Shown: positions 1-9,327, counted from the first letter of the stretch. The stretch: 64,000 nucleotides of DNA from Streptomyces sp. SW4 (GCA_003248315.1 QKWM01000003.1:185700-249699); one strand, 5' to 3'. Numbers and translations: made by a program. The notes: generated by a model not told the origin, from the letters alone.

Positions 1-1
1 C

Positions 2-357
2 ACGCTGCTGTGGGAGGCCGCGTCGCTGCCCGTCGCCCGGCTGGTCGCCGCCGCCGAGGCGCTGGCCGCCGCCGGTCACCGGGGGACGGGGAGCAACTGC
101 TGCGGCAGGGCGTCGCCCGGCCCGCCGCCGAGGTCGGCCGGGGCGTGCTCGGCCTGCTCGCCGAGGGGCGTCACCGCGAGGCCAGGGCGCTGCTCGACGT
201 CTATGTGCGGGTGCGCACCCCTCAGGAGGCCGCCCGCAGCGCCGTACCCGACCCGAAGGTGATCGCACCGCTGCTCCTGGAGGCCGCCGAGGGGGTGGGC
301 GAAGAGCACCGCTGGGACCTGGTGCACGCACTCCGCGTCGCCGGACTGGCCCCCTGA
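2..357 (+). CDS. 3' end of an unrecognised protein
   Basis: C-terminal part of a gene that begins before the window. The first 28 or so codons read in frame 2 (a helical Ala/Leu-rich stretch, start LLWEAASLPVARLV). The rest reads in frame 1 and ends VHALRVAGLAP before TGA. The frame change falls in the G run near 88-92 and fits one lost base. The visible part is rich in Ala, Leu, Glu and Arg and looks helical, with no signal peptide, membrane segment or catalytic motif. I do not recognise the family. It lies upstream of the pyrimidine-type catabolic genes on the same strand, but a gap of about 350 bases separates them. Confidence 0.55.
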   Translation, partial: AAVGGRVAARRPAGRRRRGAGRRRSPGDGEQLLRQGVARPAAEVGRGVLGLLAEGRHREARALLDVYVRVRTPQEAARSAVPDPKVIAPLLLEAAEGVGEEHRWDLVHALRVAGLAP

Positions 358-652
358 CACGCGCCTGGTCGGGGGCGGCGGGCTCACCCTGACGGCACGA
401 CCCCGCGTCGCCGTCGCCGGACCCGCCCCTGCCACCCGCGCGAGCCCGCCCCACCGGCCCCGCCTCCCGGCTCCCGTACGACGCCCTCCGCACGACGACC
501 CCGCACGACTGCCCCACGCCCCCACTGCGCCCCCGTGCGCCCCGGCGTGCGCCCGGTCGTCGGGCCGCTCACCCACAGGGGTGCGAAACGGCGTCGACAC
601 CGCGGCTTGGCGACGATGGTCTTGGCAAGCCCCCGCCGAGGCTTACGGTCGT
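358..652. other. intergenic region, no gene seen
   Basis: GC-rich spacer between the partial gene and the nitrilase operon. Open frames on both strands here have no consistent third-position bias, no ribosome binding site and repetitive Arg/Pro/Gly content. I see no RNA gene. The promoter of the downstream operon must lie in the right part of this spacer, but I could not pick a convincing -35/-10 pair. Confidence 0.5.
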
Positions 653-685
653 GCCTCTACGGCCTGCGTCTACGGGCGTAGAGGC
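653..685 (+). promoter_or_regulatory. operator-like repeats before the nitrilase operon
   Basis: A 9-base inverted repeat (GCCTCTACG at 653-661, CGTAGAGGC at 677-685) encloses a second, tighter palindrome TCTACG-GG-CGTAGA at 669-682. The half-site TCTACGG therefore occurs twice in direct orientation (656, 669) and once inverted. The element sits 28 bases before the start codon of the first gene. This layout is typical of a binding site for a dimeric repressor. Whether the GntR protein at 15121-15771 binds it is not known. Confidence 0.5.
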
Positions 686-712
686 TCTGGCGTCCCGTCG
701 AAGGAGCAGCTC

Positions 713-1554
713 ATGGCCAACGTCGTACGCGCCGCTCTGGTCCAGGCCACCTGGACCGGCGACACCGAGTCCATGGTGGCGAAGCACGAGGAGCACGCCC
801 GCGAGGCGGCCCGGCAGGGCGCGAAGATCATCGGCTTCCAGGAAGTCTTCAACAGCCCCTACTTCTGCCAGGTCCAGGACCCCGAGCACTACCGCTGGGC
901 CGAGCCCGTCCCGGACGGTCCGACCGTCCGCCGGATGCAGGCCCTCGCCCGCGAGACCGGCATGGTGATCGTCGCCCCGTCTTCGAGGTCGAGCAGTCCG
1001 GGTTCTACTACAACACCGCCGCCGTCATCGACGCCGACGGCACCGTCCTCGGGACGTACCGCAAGCACCACATCCCGCAGGTCAAGGGCTTCTGGGAGAA
1101 GTTCTACTTCCGGCCCGGCAACCTCGGCTGGCCGGTCTTCGACACCGCCGTCGGCCGGGTCGGCGTCTACATCTGCTACGACCGGCACTTCCCGGAGGGC
1201 TGGCGGCAACTGGGGCTCAACGGAGCCCAGTTGGTCTACAACCCCTCCGCCACCCACCGCGGCCTCTCCGCCCACCTGTGGCGGCTGGAGCAGCCCGCGG
1301 CCGCCGTCGCCAACGAGTACTTCGTCGCCGCGATCAACCGCGTCGGCCAGGAGGAGTACGGCGACAACGACTTCTACGGCACCTCCTACTTCGTCGACCC
1401 GCGCGGCCAGTTCGTCGGCGACGTCGCCAGCGACACCAAGGAGGAACTCGTCGTCCGCGACCTCGACTTCGACCTCGTCGAGGACGTGCGGCAGCAGTGG
1501 GCGTTCTACCGCGACCGCCGCCCCGACGCCTACGAGGGGCTGGTGCGGCCGTGA
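713..1554 (+). CDS. carbon-nitrogen hydrolase, beta-ureidopropionase-like
   Basis: Nitrilase-superfamily amidohydrolase of about 280 residues, the usual length. The Glu-Lys-Cys triad is visible: GFQEVFNSPYF, YRKHHIPQVKGF and VYICYDRHFPEGW. Among nitrilases the sequence looks most like N-carbamoyl-beta-alanine amidohydrolases, which release beta-alanine, CO2 and ammonia in reductive pyrimidine breakdown. The neighbouring dihydropyrimidinase and aminotransferase support that role. Start ATG 713 follows AAGGAG at 701-706. One base is missing near 978 (CCCCGTC, expected CCCCGGTC), so residues before and after read in different frames. The stop overlaps the GTG start of the next gene. Exact substrate is inferred. 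Confidence 0.85.
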
Positions 1555-2834
1555 CCCGGGACCTGCTCGCCCGCCACCGGGCCGTCCTGCCCGACTGGCT
1601 CGCCCTGTACTACGAGGAACCGCTGGAGATCACGCACGGCGAGGGCCGGTACGTCTGGGACGCCGCCGGGAACCGCTACCTCGACTTCTTCGGCGGCATC
1701 CTCACCACCATGACCGCGCACGCCCTGCCCGAGGTCACCAAGGCGGTGAGCGAGCAGGCCGGGCGGATCCTCCACTCCTCGACCCTCTACCTCAACCGGC
1801 CGATGGTCGAACTCGCCGAGCGCATCGCCCACCTGAGCGGCATCCCCGACGCCCGGGTCTTCTTCACCACCTCCGGCACCGAGGCCAACGACACCGCGCT
1901 GCTGCTGGCCACGACGTACCGGCGCAGCAACACGGTCCTGGCGATGCGCAACAGCTACCACGGCCGCTCCTTCGGCGCCGTCGGCATCACCGGCAACCGC
2001 GGCTGGTCCCCGACCTCCCTGTCCCCGCTGCAGACGCTCTACGTGCACGGCGGGGTGCGCACCCGCGGCCCCTTCGCGCACCTCGACGACCGCGACTTCG
2101 TCGACGCCTGCGTCGCCGACCTGAAGGACCTCCTCGGGCACACCCGCCCGCCGGCCGCGCTGATCGCCGAACCGGTCCAGGGCGTCGGCGGATTCACCTC
2201 CCCGCCGGACGGCCTGTACGCCGCCTTCCGCGAGGTCCTGCACGAGCGCGGCATCCTGTGGATCGCCGACGAGGTGCAGACCGGCTGGGGCCGCACCGGC
2301 GACCACTTCTGGGGCTGGCAGGCGCACGGCCGGGGCGGCCCGCCGGACATCGTGACCTTCGCCAAGGGCATCGGCAACGGCATGTCCATCGGCGGGGTGA
2401 TCGCCCGCGCCGAGATCATGAACTGCCTCGACGCCAACAGCATCTCCACCTTCGGCGGCACCCAGGTCACCATGGCGGCCGGCCTCGCCAACCTCTCCTA
2501 CCTGCTGGAGCACGACCTGCAGGGCAACGCCCGGCGTGTCGGCGGCATGCTCATCGAGCGGCTGCGGGCCGTCGCCGCCCAGGTGCCGCACGTCCGCGAG
2601 GTGCGCGGCCGCGGGCTGATGATCGGCGTCGAGCTGACCCGGCCCGGCACCGACGAGGCCGACCCGCAGGCCGCGTCCGCGGTGCTGGAGGAGGCCCGCG
2701 CCGGCGGCCTGCTCGTCGGCAAGGGCGGCGGCCACGACACCAGCGTGCTGCGCATCGCCCCGCCGCTGTCCCTCACCGTCGCCGAGGCCGAGGAGGGCGC
2801 CGCGATCCTGGAACGCGCGCTGCGCTCCCTGTGA
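1551..2834 (+). CDS. class III aminotransferase
   Basis: PLP-dependent aminotransferase of 427 residues, intact. It shows the class III hallmarks: GTEANDTALLLA, the Asp of ADEVQTGWGRTG that binds the pyridine nitrogen, and the Schiff-base lysine in TFAKGIGNGMS. In this operon it most likely transfers the amino group from beta-alanine or a related omega-amino acid to pyruvate or 2-oxoglutarate. The family also covers ornithine, GABA and alanine-glyoxylate enzymes, so substrate is inferred from context. GTG 1551 overlaps the upstream TGA (GTGA), indicating translational coupling. Confidence 0.88.
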   Translation: MTRDLLARHRAVLPDWLALYYEEPLEITHGEGRYVWDAAGNRYLDFFGGILTTMTAHALPEVTKAVSEQAGRILHSSTLYLNRPMVELAERIAHLSGIPDARVFFTTSGTEANDTALLLATTYRRSNTVLAMRNSYHGRSFGAVGITGNRGWSPTSLSPLQTLYVHGGVRTRGPFAHLDDRDFVDACVADLKDLLGHTRPPAALIAEPVQGVGGFTSPPDGLYAAFREVLHERGILWIADEVQTGWGRTGDHFWGWQAHGRGGPPDIVTFAKGIGNGMSIGGVIARAEIMNCLDANSISTFGGTQVTMAAGLANLSYLLEHDLQGNARRVGGMLIERLRAVAAQVPHVREVRGRGLMIGVELTRPGTDEADPQAASAVLEEARAGGLLVGKGGGHDTSVLRIAPPLSLTVAEAEEGAAILERALRSL

Positions 2835-2883
2835 CCGCGGCCTCCCGCCCGTTCGCCGACCGCGCTTCGACAGGAGGAGCGTC

Positions 2884-4278
2884 ATGAGCCGAACACTGAT
2901 CCGCGGTGGCCTCGTCATCACCGCGTCCGACGAGATCCACGCCGACGTCCTGATCGAGGACGGCCGCATCGCCGCCCTCGCCGCCTCCGGCACCCCGGCC
3001 GCCGAGTCGTTCACGGCCGGGCACGTCATCGACGCCACCGGCAAGTACGTCATCCCGGGCGGCGTCGACGCCACACCCACATGGAGCTGCCGTTCGGCGG
3101 CACCTTCGCCTCCGACACCTTCGAGACCGGCACCCGGGCCGCCGCCTGGGGCGGCACCACCACCATCGTCGACTTCGCGGTGCAGAGCGTCGGCCACTCC
3201 CTGCGCGCGGGCCTGGACGCCTGGCACGCCAAGGCGGAGGGCAACTGCGCGATCGACTACGGCTTCCACATGATCGTCTCCGACGTCCACGAGGAGACCC
3301 TCAAGGAGATGGACCTCCTCGTGGAGGAGGGCGTCACCTCGTTCAAGCAGTTCATGGCGTACCCGGGGGTCTTCTACTCCGACGACGGCCAGATCCTGCG
3401 CGCCATGCAGCGCTCCGCGGAGAACGGCGGGCTGATCATGATGCACGCGGAGAACGGCATCGCCATCGACGTCCTCGTCGAGCAGGCCCTCGCCCGCGGC
3501 GAGACCGACCCCGCTACCACGGGGAGGTCCGCAAGACGCTGCTGGAGGCCGAGGCCACGCACCGCGCCATCCGGCTCGCCCAGGTCGCCGGGGCCCCGCT
3601 GTACGTGGTGCACGTCTCGGCGACGGAGGCGGTCGCGGAACTGGCCCGGGCCCGCGACGAGGGCTGCCCGTCTTCGGGAGACCTGCCCGCAGTACCTGTT
3701 CCTGTCCACCGACAACCTCGCCGAACCGGACTTCGAGGGCGCCAAGTACGTGTGCAGCACACCACTGCGCCCGCGCGAGCACCAGGCGGCGCTGTGGCGG
3801 GGGCTGCGCACCAACGACCTCCAGGTGGTCTCCACCGACCACTGCCCTTCTGCTTCACCGGCCAGAAGGAACTGGGCCGCGGCGACTTCTCCAGGATCCC
3901 CAACGGTCTGCCGGGCGTGGAGAACCGCATGGACCTGCTCCACCAGGCCGTCCTCGACGGGCACATCTCCCGCCGCCGCTGGATCGAGATCGCCTGCGCC
4001 ACCCCGGCCCGCATGTTCGGCCTGTACCCGAAGAAGGGCACCCTCGCGCCGGGCGCCGACGCCGACGTCGTGATCTACGACCCGCACGCCGAGCAGGTCA
4101 TCTCCGCCGAGACCCACCACATGAACGTCGACTACTCGGCGTACGAGGGCAAGCGGGTCACCGGCCGGGTCGAGACCGTGCTCTCGCGCGGTGTCCCGTC
4201 ATCACCGAGCGGGAGTACACCGGCCGCAACGGCCACGGCGTGTACACCCCGCGCGCCACCTGCCAGTACCTGAACTAG
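2884..4278 (+). CDS. dihydropyrimidinase / D-hydantoinase
   Basis: Cyclic amidohydrolase of about 466 residues that opens dihydropyrimidine or hydantoin rings. It starts MSRTLIRGGLVITASDEI. The metal ligands DAHTHMELP, the lysine region EGVTSFKQFMAY, VVHVSATEAV and STDHCPFCFTGQKELG are visible. ATG 2884 is preceded by AGGAGG at 2872-2877. The gene needs six single-base restorations (near 3075, 3518, 3669, 3679, 3846 and 4199), all in C or G runs, making it the most damaged reading frame of the operon. Two of them repeat the pattern CCCGGTC read as CCCGTC. With restored bases all motifs line up, so I take it as functional. Fourth step order suggests uracil/thymine or hydantoin catabolism. Confidence 0.87.
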
Positions 4279-4295
4279 CCGAGGGAGTGGCGCAG

Positions 4296-5295
4296 ATGGA
4301 CTTCGGACTCGTCCTGCAGACCGACCCGCCGGCCTCCCGGGTCGTCAGCCTGATGAAACGCGCGGAGCGCAACGGCTTCACGTACGGCTGGACCTTCGAC
4401 TCCGCGGTGCTGTGGCAGGAGCCGTTCGTCATCTACAGCCAGATCCTGGCGAACACGCGACGACTGAGGGTCGGGCCGATGGTGACCAACCCCGGCACCC
4501 GCACCTGGGAGGTCACCGCCTCCACCTTCGCCACCCTCAACGACATGTTCGGCAACCGCACCGTGTGCGGCATCGGCCGCGGCGACTCCGCCATGCGGGT
4601 GGCCGGCCGCAAGCCGGGCACCCTGGCCCGGCTGGGCGAGGCCATCGACGTCATCCGCGACCTCGCGGAGGGCCGCGAGGCGGTGGTCGACGGCCGGACG
4701 CTGCGCATCCCCTGGATCCGGAACGGCAGCCTGCCGGTGTGGATGGCCGCCTACGGGCCGAAGGCGCTCGCGCTGGCCGGGCGGAAGGCGGACGGCTTCA
4801 TCCTCCAGCTCGCCGACCCGTTCCTGACCGAGTGGATGATCAGGGCGGTGCGCACGGCGGCCGAGGAGGCGGGCCGCGACCCGGCCTCGGTGACCATCTG
4901 CGTCGCCGCCCCCGCGTACGTCGGCGACGACCTCGCGCACGCGCGCGACCAGTGCCGGTGGTTCGGCGGCATGGTCGGCAACCACGTCGCGGACCTGGTG
5001 AGCCGGTACGGAGAGCACTCCGGACTGGTCCGGAGGCCCTCACCTCGTACATCAAGGCCCGCCAGGGCTACGACTACAGCCATCACGGCCGGGCCGGGAA
5101 CCCTCCACGGACTTCGTCCCCGACGAGATCGTGGACCGCTTCTGCCTGCTGGGCCCGCCGGCCGCGCACGTCGAGAAGCTGAAGGCGCTGCGGGACCTGG
5201 GCGTCGACCAGTTCGCGGTGTACGACATGCACGACGCGCAGGAGGCCACGATCGAGGCGTACGGCGCCGAGATCATCCCGGCCGTCGACGGCTGA
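4296..5295 (+). CDS. LLM-class F420-type oxidoreductase
   Basis: Luciferase-like (bacterial TIM-barrel) oxidoreductase of about 333 residues. It resembles the TIGR03842 group, which is predicted to use coenzyme F420 and often accompanies dihydropyrimidinase genes in actinobacteria. Visible features are MDFGLVLQTDPP at the N terminus, RLRVGPMVTNPGTR, CGIGRGDSAMR and the C-terminal GPPAAHVEKLKALRDLGVDQ. ATG 4296 follows GAGGGAG at 4281-4287; an in-frame GTG nine bases earlier has no room for a ribosome site. Two bases are missing, near 5034 and 5110. It is the last gene of the rightward operon. Substrate unknown. Confidence 0.82.
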
Positions 5296-5302
5296 CCGGC
5301 GG

Positions 5303-5338
5303 GGGAGCCCCCGGGGCGGACGGGCACCGGGGACTCCC
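5303..5338. terminator. bidirectional terminator hairpin
   Basis: Inverted repeat GGGAGcCCCCGG / CCGGGGaCTCCC with one mismatch and a 12-base loop, between the convergent ends of the oxidoreductase gene and the P450 gene. There is no T-tract, as is common in Streptomyces. Confidence 0.6.
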
Positions 5339-5350
5339 GCGCGGGCGGCG

Positions 5351-6540
5351 CTACCAGCGCACGGGCAGCCGTTCCGGGATGCGCTTCATGAACCCGGTCC
5401 GCCACACCAGTTGCTCGACCGGGACGGCCAGGTCGAGGCGGGGCATGCGGTCCAGCAGGACGCGCAGCGCGGTCTCGGCGTGCTTCTTGCCCAGGGCGGT
5501 GGCCGGGCAGTAGTGCGCGCCGCCGCCGAAGGACAGATGGGTGCCCGCGTCGGGGCGGTCCAGCCGGATGGTGTGCGGGTCCTCGTACCGGGCGGGGTCG
5601 TGGTTGGCGGCCTCGACCAGGACCAGGACCAGGTCGCCCCTGGCCACCGTGACGTCGCCCAGCCGTACGTCGTCGAGGGCGATGCGCGGCAGCCCGTCGG
5701 CGATGGACAGGTTGACGCGCAGCAGCTCGTCGATCGCGGCCGGGACCAGGCCGGAGTCGGCGGCCAGCCGGTCCCGCACGTCCGGGTTGAGCAGCAGCGT
5801 CGTGCACATCATCGTCAGGGCGCCCATGACCGAGATCACCCCGGCGCCGAACATGGTGACGCCCACGGTCGCGAACATCTCGTCGGAGACGTGGGTGTAG
5901 CCGGCCGTGCCGCGCAGGGCGGCCAGCTCGCCCATCAGCCCGGTGGTGTCCGGGTCGTCCAGACGCGCCTTCATGTAGGCGATGTCGCGGTCCCAGTTGA
6001 GGGCCGCCGCGGGGATCGGCCGGGGGCTGTTCATGAACGCCACGTGCAGGCTGCGGTAGAGGCGGTCCGCGTCCTCCAGGGGATGCCCAGCAGCCGGCAG
6101 TGCAGGCCGGTGGAGTACGGCACCGCGAAGTCCCGGCGCAGATCGGCCGGGGCCCCCTCGGCGACCATCCGGTCGGCCAGCTCCGCCGCGTACCGCTCCA
6201 TCCAGTCGGCGTGCGCCTTGGGGTTGATCGCGCGCATCACCGCCCGGCGCAGGCCGGCCCCGGTGATGTTGCCCATGTTGTTGACGACCTCCGGCGGGAT
6301 CGTCAGCGCGTACTGGCGCGGGACCCCGGGGGCGGAGGTCTCCTTGAGGCTGAAGCGGTCGTCCTCCAGCACCTGCTTGCACAGGGCGTAGGAGGACACC
6401 AGCCACGCCTCGTCGCCGGCGATGGTGCGCACCCGGGTGACGGGGCGGTCCCGCAGCAGGGCCGGCACCTCGTCGGGGAGCCGGTCGCCGCGCGGTGAGA
6501 AGGGGAAGTCGAGCAGGTCCGTGTCGGCTGCGGTGGTCAC
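5351..6540 (-). CDS. CYP121-like cytochrome P450, cyclodipeptide tailoring
   Basis: Cytochrome P450 of 396 residues. The heme ligand is Cys345 in [14 protein letters not shown]. The I-helix reads FGAGVIS (residues 231-237), so the usual acid-alcohol pair is replaced by Ile236-Ser237. These are the same positions and residues I recall for Mycobacterium tuberculosis CYP121 (396 residues, Cys345, Ser237), which couples the two tyrosines of cyclo(Tyr-Tyr). The aromatic pair of the CYP121 pocket is kept (Phe169, Trp183), as is Thr229. Residues 385-386 are Met-Lys where CYP121 has Gln-Arg. GTG 6540 follows GGAGG and overlaps the stop of the cyclodipeptide synthase (GTGA), so both are one operon. 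One base is missing near 6081. Role in modifying the neighbour's product is inferred. Confidence 0.88.
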
Positions 6541-7238
6541 CGGTCGGCCTCCGTACGCGTGGGGTGATGATGCCGTGGCCCTGGTTGCGCGACGCGCGCA
6601 GCCCGTGGCCCGGCCCGTACAGCAGGTCCGCCAGCGGCAGCACCTGGTGGTAGCAGTTGAGCGAGGAGGCGACGTCGAAGACCGCCGGGGAGTCGATGAA
6701 CAGGGCAGCTCCGCCAGGATGTAGCGGGTGCACACCTCGCGCTGCCGCTCGGTGCTCTCCCGTCCGGTGACCTTGTCCTTGAGGAAACGATTCACCAGAT
6801 CGGCGACGGTCATCCGCAGGACGGGATCCTCGGCCATGAGCGTCTCCAGCCAGGCACTCAGCCGCCGGTACGCGGGCCGCCCGGTCAGCGCGGACACCGG
6901 CTGCGCGCGCACCCGGTCGCCGGCCGGATCCACGGACCGGGCCGCGGCCGTGACCTTGGCGCGCACCCCGCGCAGGTTCTTGACCGCCTTGCGGCGGGCG
7001 TCGTCCGGCGCGTAGCCCAGCGCCTCGTACATGTCGGCGACGTGCAGGTCGGTGTAGACGATGTCGACCCGGGCGAAGCGCTCGGCCGCCCAGTGCGCCA
7101 GGCCGGTGACCGTGTCGGCGGTGAAGAAGCCGTTGCCGGGGAGACGCCGATCACGGCGTGATGGGCCTCCTGCTCGATGACCCGGCAGTGGGAGGTGTAC
7201 GGCCGCACGGTGAATATGTCGGTCGTGATGGTCGTCAA
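6537..7238 (-). CDS. cyclodipeptide synthase, NYH subfamily
   Basis: tRNA-dependent cyclodipeptide synthase of about 234 residues; it uses two aminoacyl-tRNAs to make a diketopiperazine. The catalytic serine is Ser33 in [13 protein letters not shown]. Asn36, Tyr173 and Glu177 ([10 protein letters not shown]) and Tyr197-His198 (LNCYH) match AlbC residues Asn40, Tyr178, Glu182, Tyr202 and His203, which defines the NYH subfamily. Asn195 takes the place of AlbC Leu200 in the first aminoacyl pocket. Basic helix residues that hold tRNA are present ([10 protein letters not shown]). The start is TTG 7238 with AAGGA about ten bases upstream. Three bases are missing, near 7138, 6704 and 6561; restoring the last gives the end TRTEADR and a TGA overlapping the P450 start. 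Product unknown; cyclo(Tyr-Tyr) is a reasonable guess. Confidence 0.88.
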
Positions 7239-7309
7239 AGGGGACGATTCCTTAGGAGCCGCTAGTCCCAGTGGGGCCCCGTGCCCCCGGTGTGGCGACT
7301 CCGGGCAGA

Positions 7310-7336
7310 AACCTAACGGAAAACGCGCGCGTCACA
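7310..7336 (-). promoter_or_regulatory. candidate promoter of the cyclodipeptide operon
   Basis: On the minus strand TGTGAC (7331-7336) and TAGGTT (7310-7315) are 15 bases apart, about 70 bases before the TTG start. The -10 is good; the -35 and spacing are only fair. Nothing else in 7239-7418 looks better. Confidence 0.35.
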
Positions 7337-7418
7337 CACCATGACCGGCGAGTAACTCTGCGGATTTCGCAGCAGGTTGCCATACGGGAGGAACGCGGGC
7401 GAAACGGGCGGCCGGTGC

Positions 7419-8105
7419 TCAGCCCGGCTGGGCGTCCCCGCCGCTGCCGAGCGCCGCCACCGCCTCCTTGGCGGCCTTGATGGCGCCCTTGTTGACCGTG
7501 TCCGTGCCGGGCGCCTTCTTCGTCTCGAAGTCGCTGCCGTTGTACGTGACGACGACGAGCGCGTTGGCGACGCGGACCACCACCGTGCCCTCCCGCGTCT
7601 GCTGTCCGTCCTCCGTGGTCAGGTTCACCACCGAGTACGCCGCGTCCCCGAGCCCGGGCACCGGACCCCCGCCGTCGCGGTCCGCGACGCGCTCCTCGTA
7701 CGACCTGCGCGCCGCCTCGTCGGACCGCATCACGTCGAAGGAGACGTCCAGCCAGCGGTACTCGTAGCCCTTGAGCGCGTTCCAGGAGCAGGTGCGGCGC
7801 ACTTCGGAATCCGTCGAGGGCAGTTCCTTGCCGGCCGCCTTCGCGCCCGGCACCAGCGTGGAGACCGTGCCTCCGGACAGGCTGGAACAGGGCGCCGGCG
7901 CGGCGTCGTAGGTCCGGGACTCCGCCTGTGTCGACGGGGCGGACGGCGAGCCGGTGGCGGTCCGTCCGGTTCGCTGCTGCGTCTCGGGCTCGGCGGCCGG
8001 CGCCGCCGCGAACGGGCCGGAGGACAGCGCCCAGCCCGCCGAGGCGAGCACGGCGACCGGGGCCAGACGCGCGGTGAGGGCGAGCGGCAGGGGAAGGGAA
8101 CGCAC
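7419..8105 (-). CDS. secreted or lipid-free exported protein, DUF3558-like
   Basis: Protein of 228 residues, intact. It has a Sec signal peptide (RSLPLPLALTARLAPVAVLASAGWALS, cleaved after an Ala-rich stretch) and no lipobox cysteine. The mature part holds two cysteines about 42 residues apart (APCSSLSGG and RRTCSWNAL), likely a disulfide, followed by a strand-rich region ending VVRVANALVVVTYNGSD. The layout resembles the DUF3558 group of exported actinobacterial proteins; the match is by eye and function is unknown. GTG 8105 was chosen because the signal peptide begins right after it. It lies upstream of the cyclodipeptide operon on the same strand, separated by 180 bases with its own promoter, so a link is not implied. 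Confidence 0.7.
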   Translation of the reverse strand: MRSLPLPLALTARLAPVAVLASAGWALSSGPFAAAPAAEPETQQRTGRTATGSPSAPSTQAESRTYDAAPAPCSSLSGGTVSTLVPGAKAAGKELPSTDSEVRRTCSWNALKGYEYRWLDVSFDVMRSDEAARRSYEERVADRDGGGPVPGLGDAAYSVVNLTTEDGQQTREGTVVVRVANALVVVTYNGSDFETKKAPGTDTVNKGAIKAAKEAVAALGSGGDAQPG

Positions 8106-8263
8106 GGCGCACTTCTCGTGGGGACGGTGCGGAGGGGTCCGCACTGCGGACGGGACGCCAGTTTCACACGAGTCCCTGTGGGGCGGAAGTGCCAACTCGC
8201 TGCGTGCCCGGGCGGTGACGCAGCGGGCCCGCGGCCGGGAACCGGCCCGGGCGTCCCGGGTCC

Positions 8264-9327
8264 TCAGGGGACGCGCGCGGTCCACTCCGGCGCCGAGAAC
8301 TTGTCGCGGGCCAGCTCCCGGGCCCGCGCCAGCTCCTCGTCGGTCACCTTGCCCCGGGTCAGCCCGTACCGCCCCGGAAGGAGTCGATCATCCGCTCGAT
8401 GACGGCCTCGCGGGACAGCCCGGTCTGCCGGCGCAGCGGATCCACCCGCTTCCCCGCGCTCGCGATGCCCTTGCCGGACAGCTTCTCCCGCCCGATGCGC
8501 AGCACCTCCAGCATCTTGCCGGCGTCGATGTCGTAGGACATGGTCACGTGGTGCAGCACCGCGCCCGGCATGCCGCCCGGGCCCACCATCCGCTTCTGCG
8601 CCGCGCCCGCGATCTTGCCCTGGTCGGTGGCGATGTCGTTCAGCGGCTGGTACCAGGCCCTGATCCCGAGTTCGCCGAGCGCGCCCAGCACCCAGTCGTC
8701 GAGGTAGGCGTAGCTGTCCTGGAAGGACAGGCCCTGCACCAGCGCCTCGGGCACCGACAGCGAGTACGTGATCGTGTTGCCCGGCTCCACGAACATCGCG
8801 CCGCCGCCGGAGATCCGGCGCACCACCTCGATGCCGTGCCGGGCGGCGCCGTCGGCGTCCACCTCGTTGCGCAGCGACTGGAAACTGCCGATGATCACCG
8901 CGGGGGCGCCCCATTCCCACACCCGCAGCGTCGGCGGGCGGCGTCCGGCGGCGACCTCGGCCGTCAGCACCTCGTCCAGCGCCATGTGCAGGGCGGGCTC
9001 CTGGGGCCCCTCGTGGATCAGCTGCCAGTCGTAGTCGGTCCAGTCCGTGGCGTGCGCCAGGGCACGGCGCACCGCGACGCCGACGCCCTCCGAGGTCAGC
9101 CCGTACATGACGGTGCCCTCCGGGAGCGCGGCGTCGATCCGGGCGGCGAGCCCCGCCGCGTCGGTGTCGGCCGGGGCGCCCTCCAGGGCCCGGTTCACCG
9201 CGTCGAGCGCCTCGTCCGGTTCGAGGAAGAAGTCGCCCGCCACGCGCACGTGCCGCAGCACACCGTCCTCGGCCTCCACGTCCACGGCGACCAGCTTGCC
9301 GCCGGGGATCTTGTACTCACCGTGCAC
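8264..9327 (-). CDS. lipoate-protein ligase with accessory domain first
   Basis: Ligase of about 354 residues of the LplA/BirA fold that attaches lipoate to 2-oxoacid dehydrogenase and glycine-cleavage proteins. Residues 1-85 (HGEYKIPGGKLVAVDVE, FFLEPDEALDAVNRAL) form the LplA accessory domain, which in E. coli LplA comes last. The catalytic domain follows with the RRISGGGAMF motif and the lysine region DQGKIAGAAQKR. GTG 9327 follows AAAGG seven bases upstream. One base is missing near 8374, after which the end reads RYGLTRGKVTDEEL to ARVP. The pathway is lipoate salvage; reaction type is certain to family level only. Confidence 0.85.

Noticed and set aside
581..2887. A single long plus-strand frame spanning nitrilase and aminotransferase
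   Set aside because: Only residues from ATG 713 to about 978 are real coding. The rest is the frame left after a one-base loss and reads Arg/Pro/Ser-rich nonsense.
1530..3842. Long antisense open frame over aminotransferase and hydantoinase genes
   Set aside because: Both sense genes have intact family motifs; the antisense product is Gly/Val/Ala-rich without motifs.
2884..4278. Hydantoinase as a pseudogene
   Set aside because: Six shifts look severe, but all are one-base losses in G/C runs, no stop or missing motif remains after restoration, and the same fault affects unrelated genes throughout.
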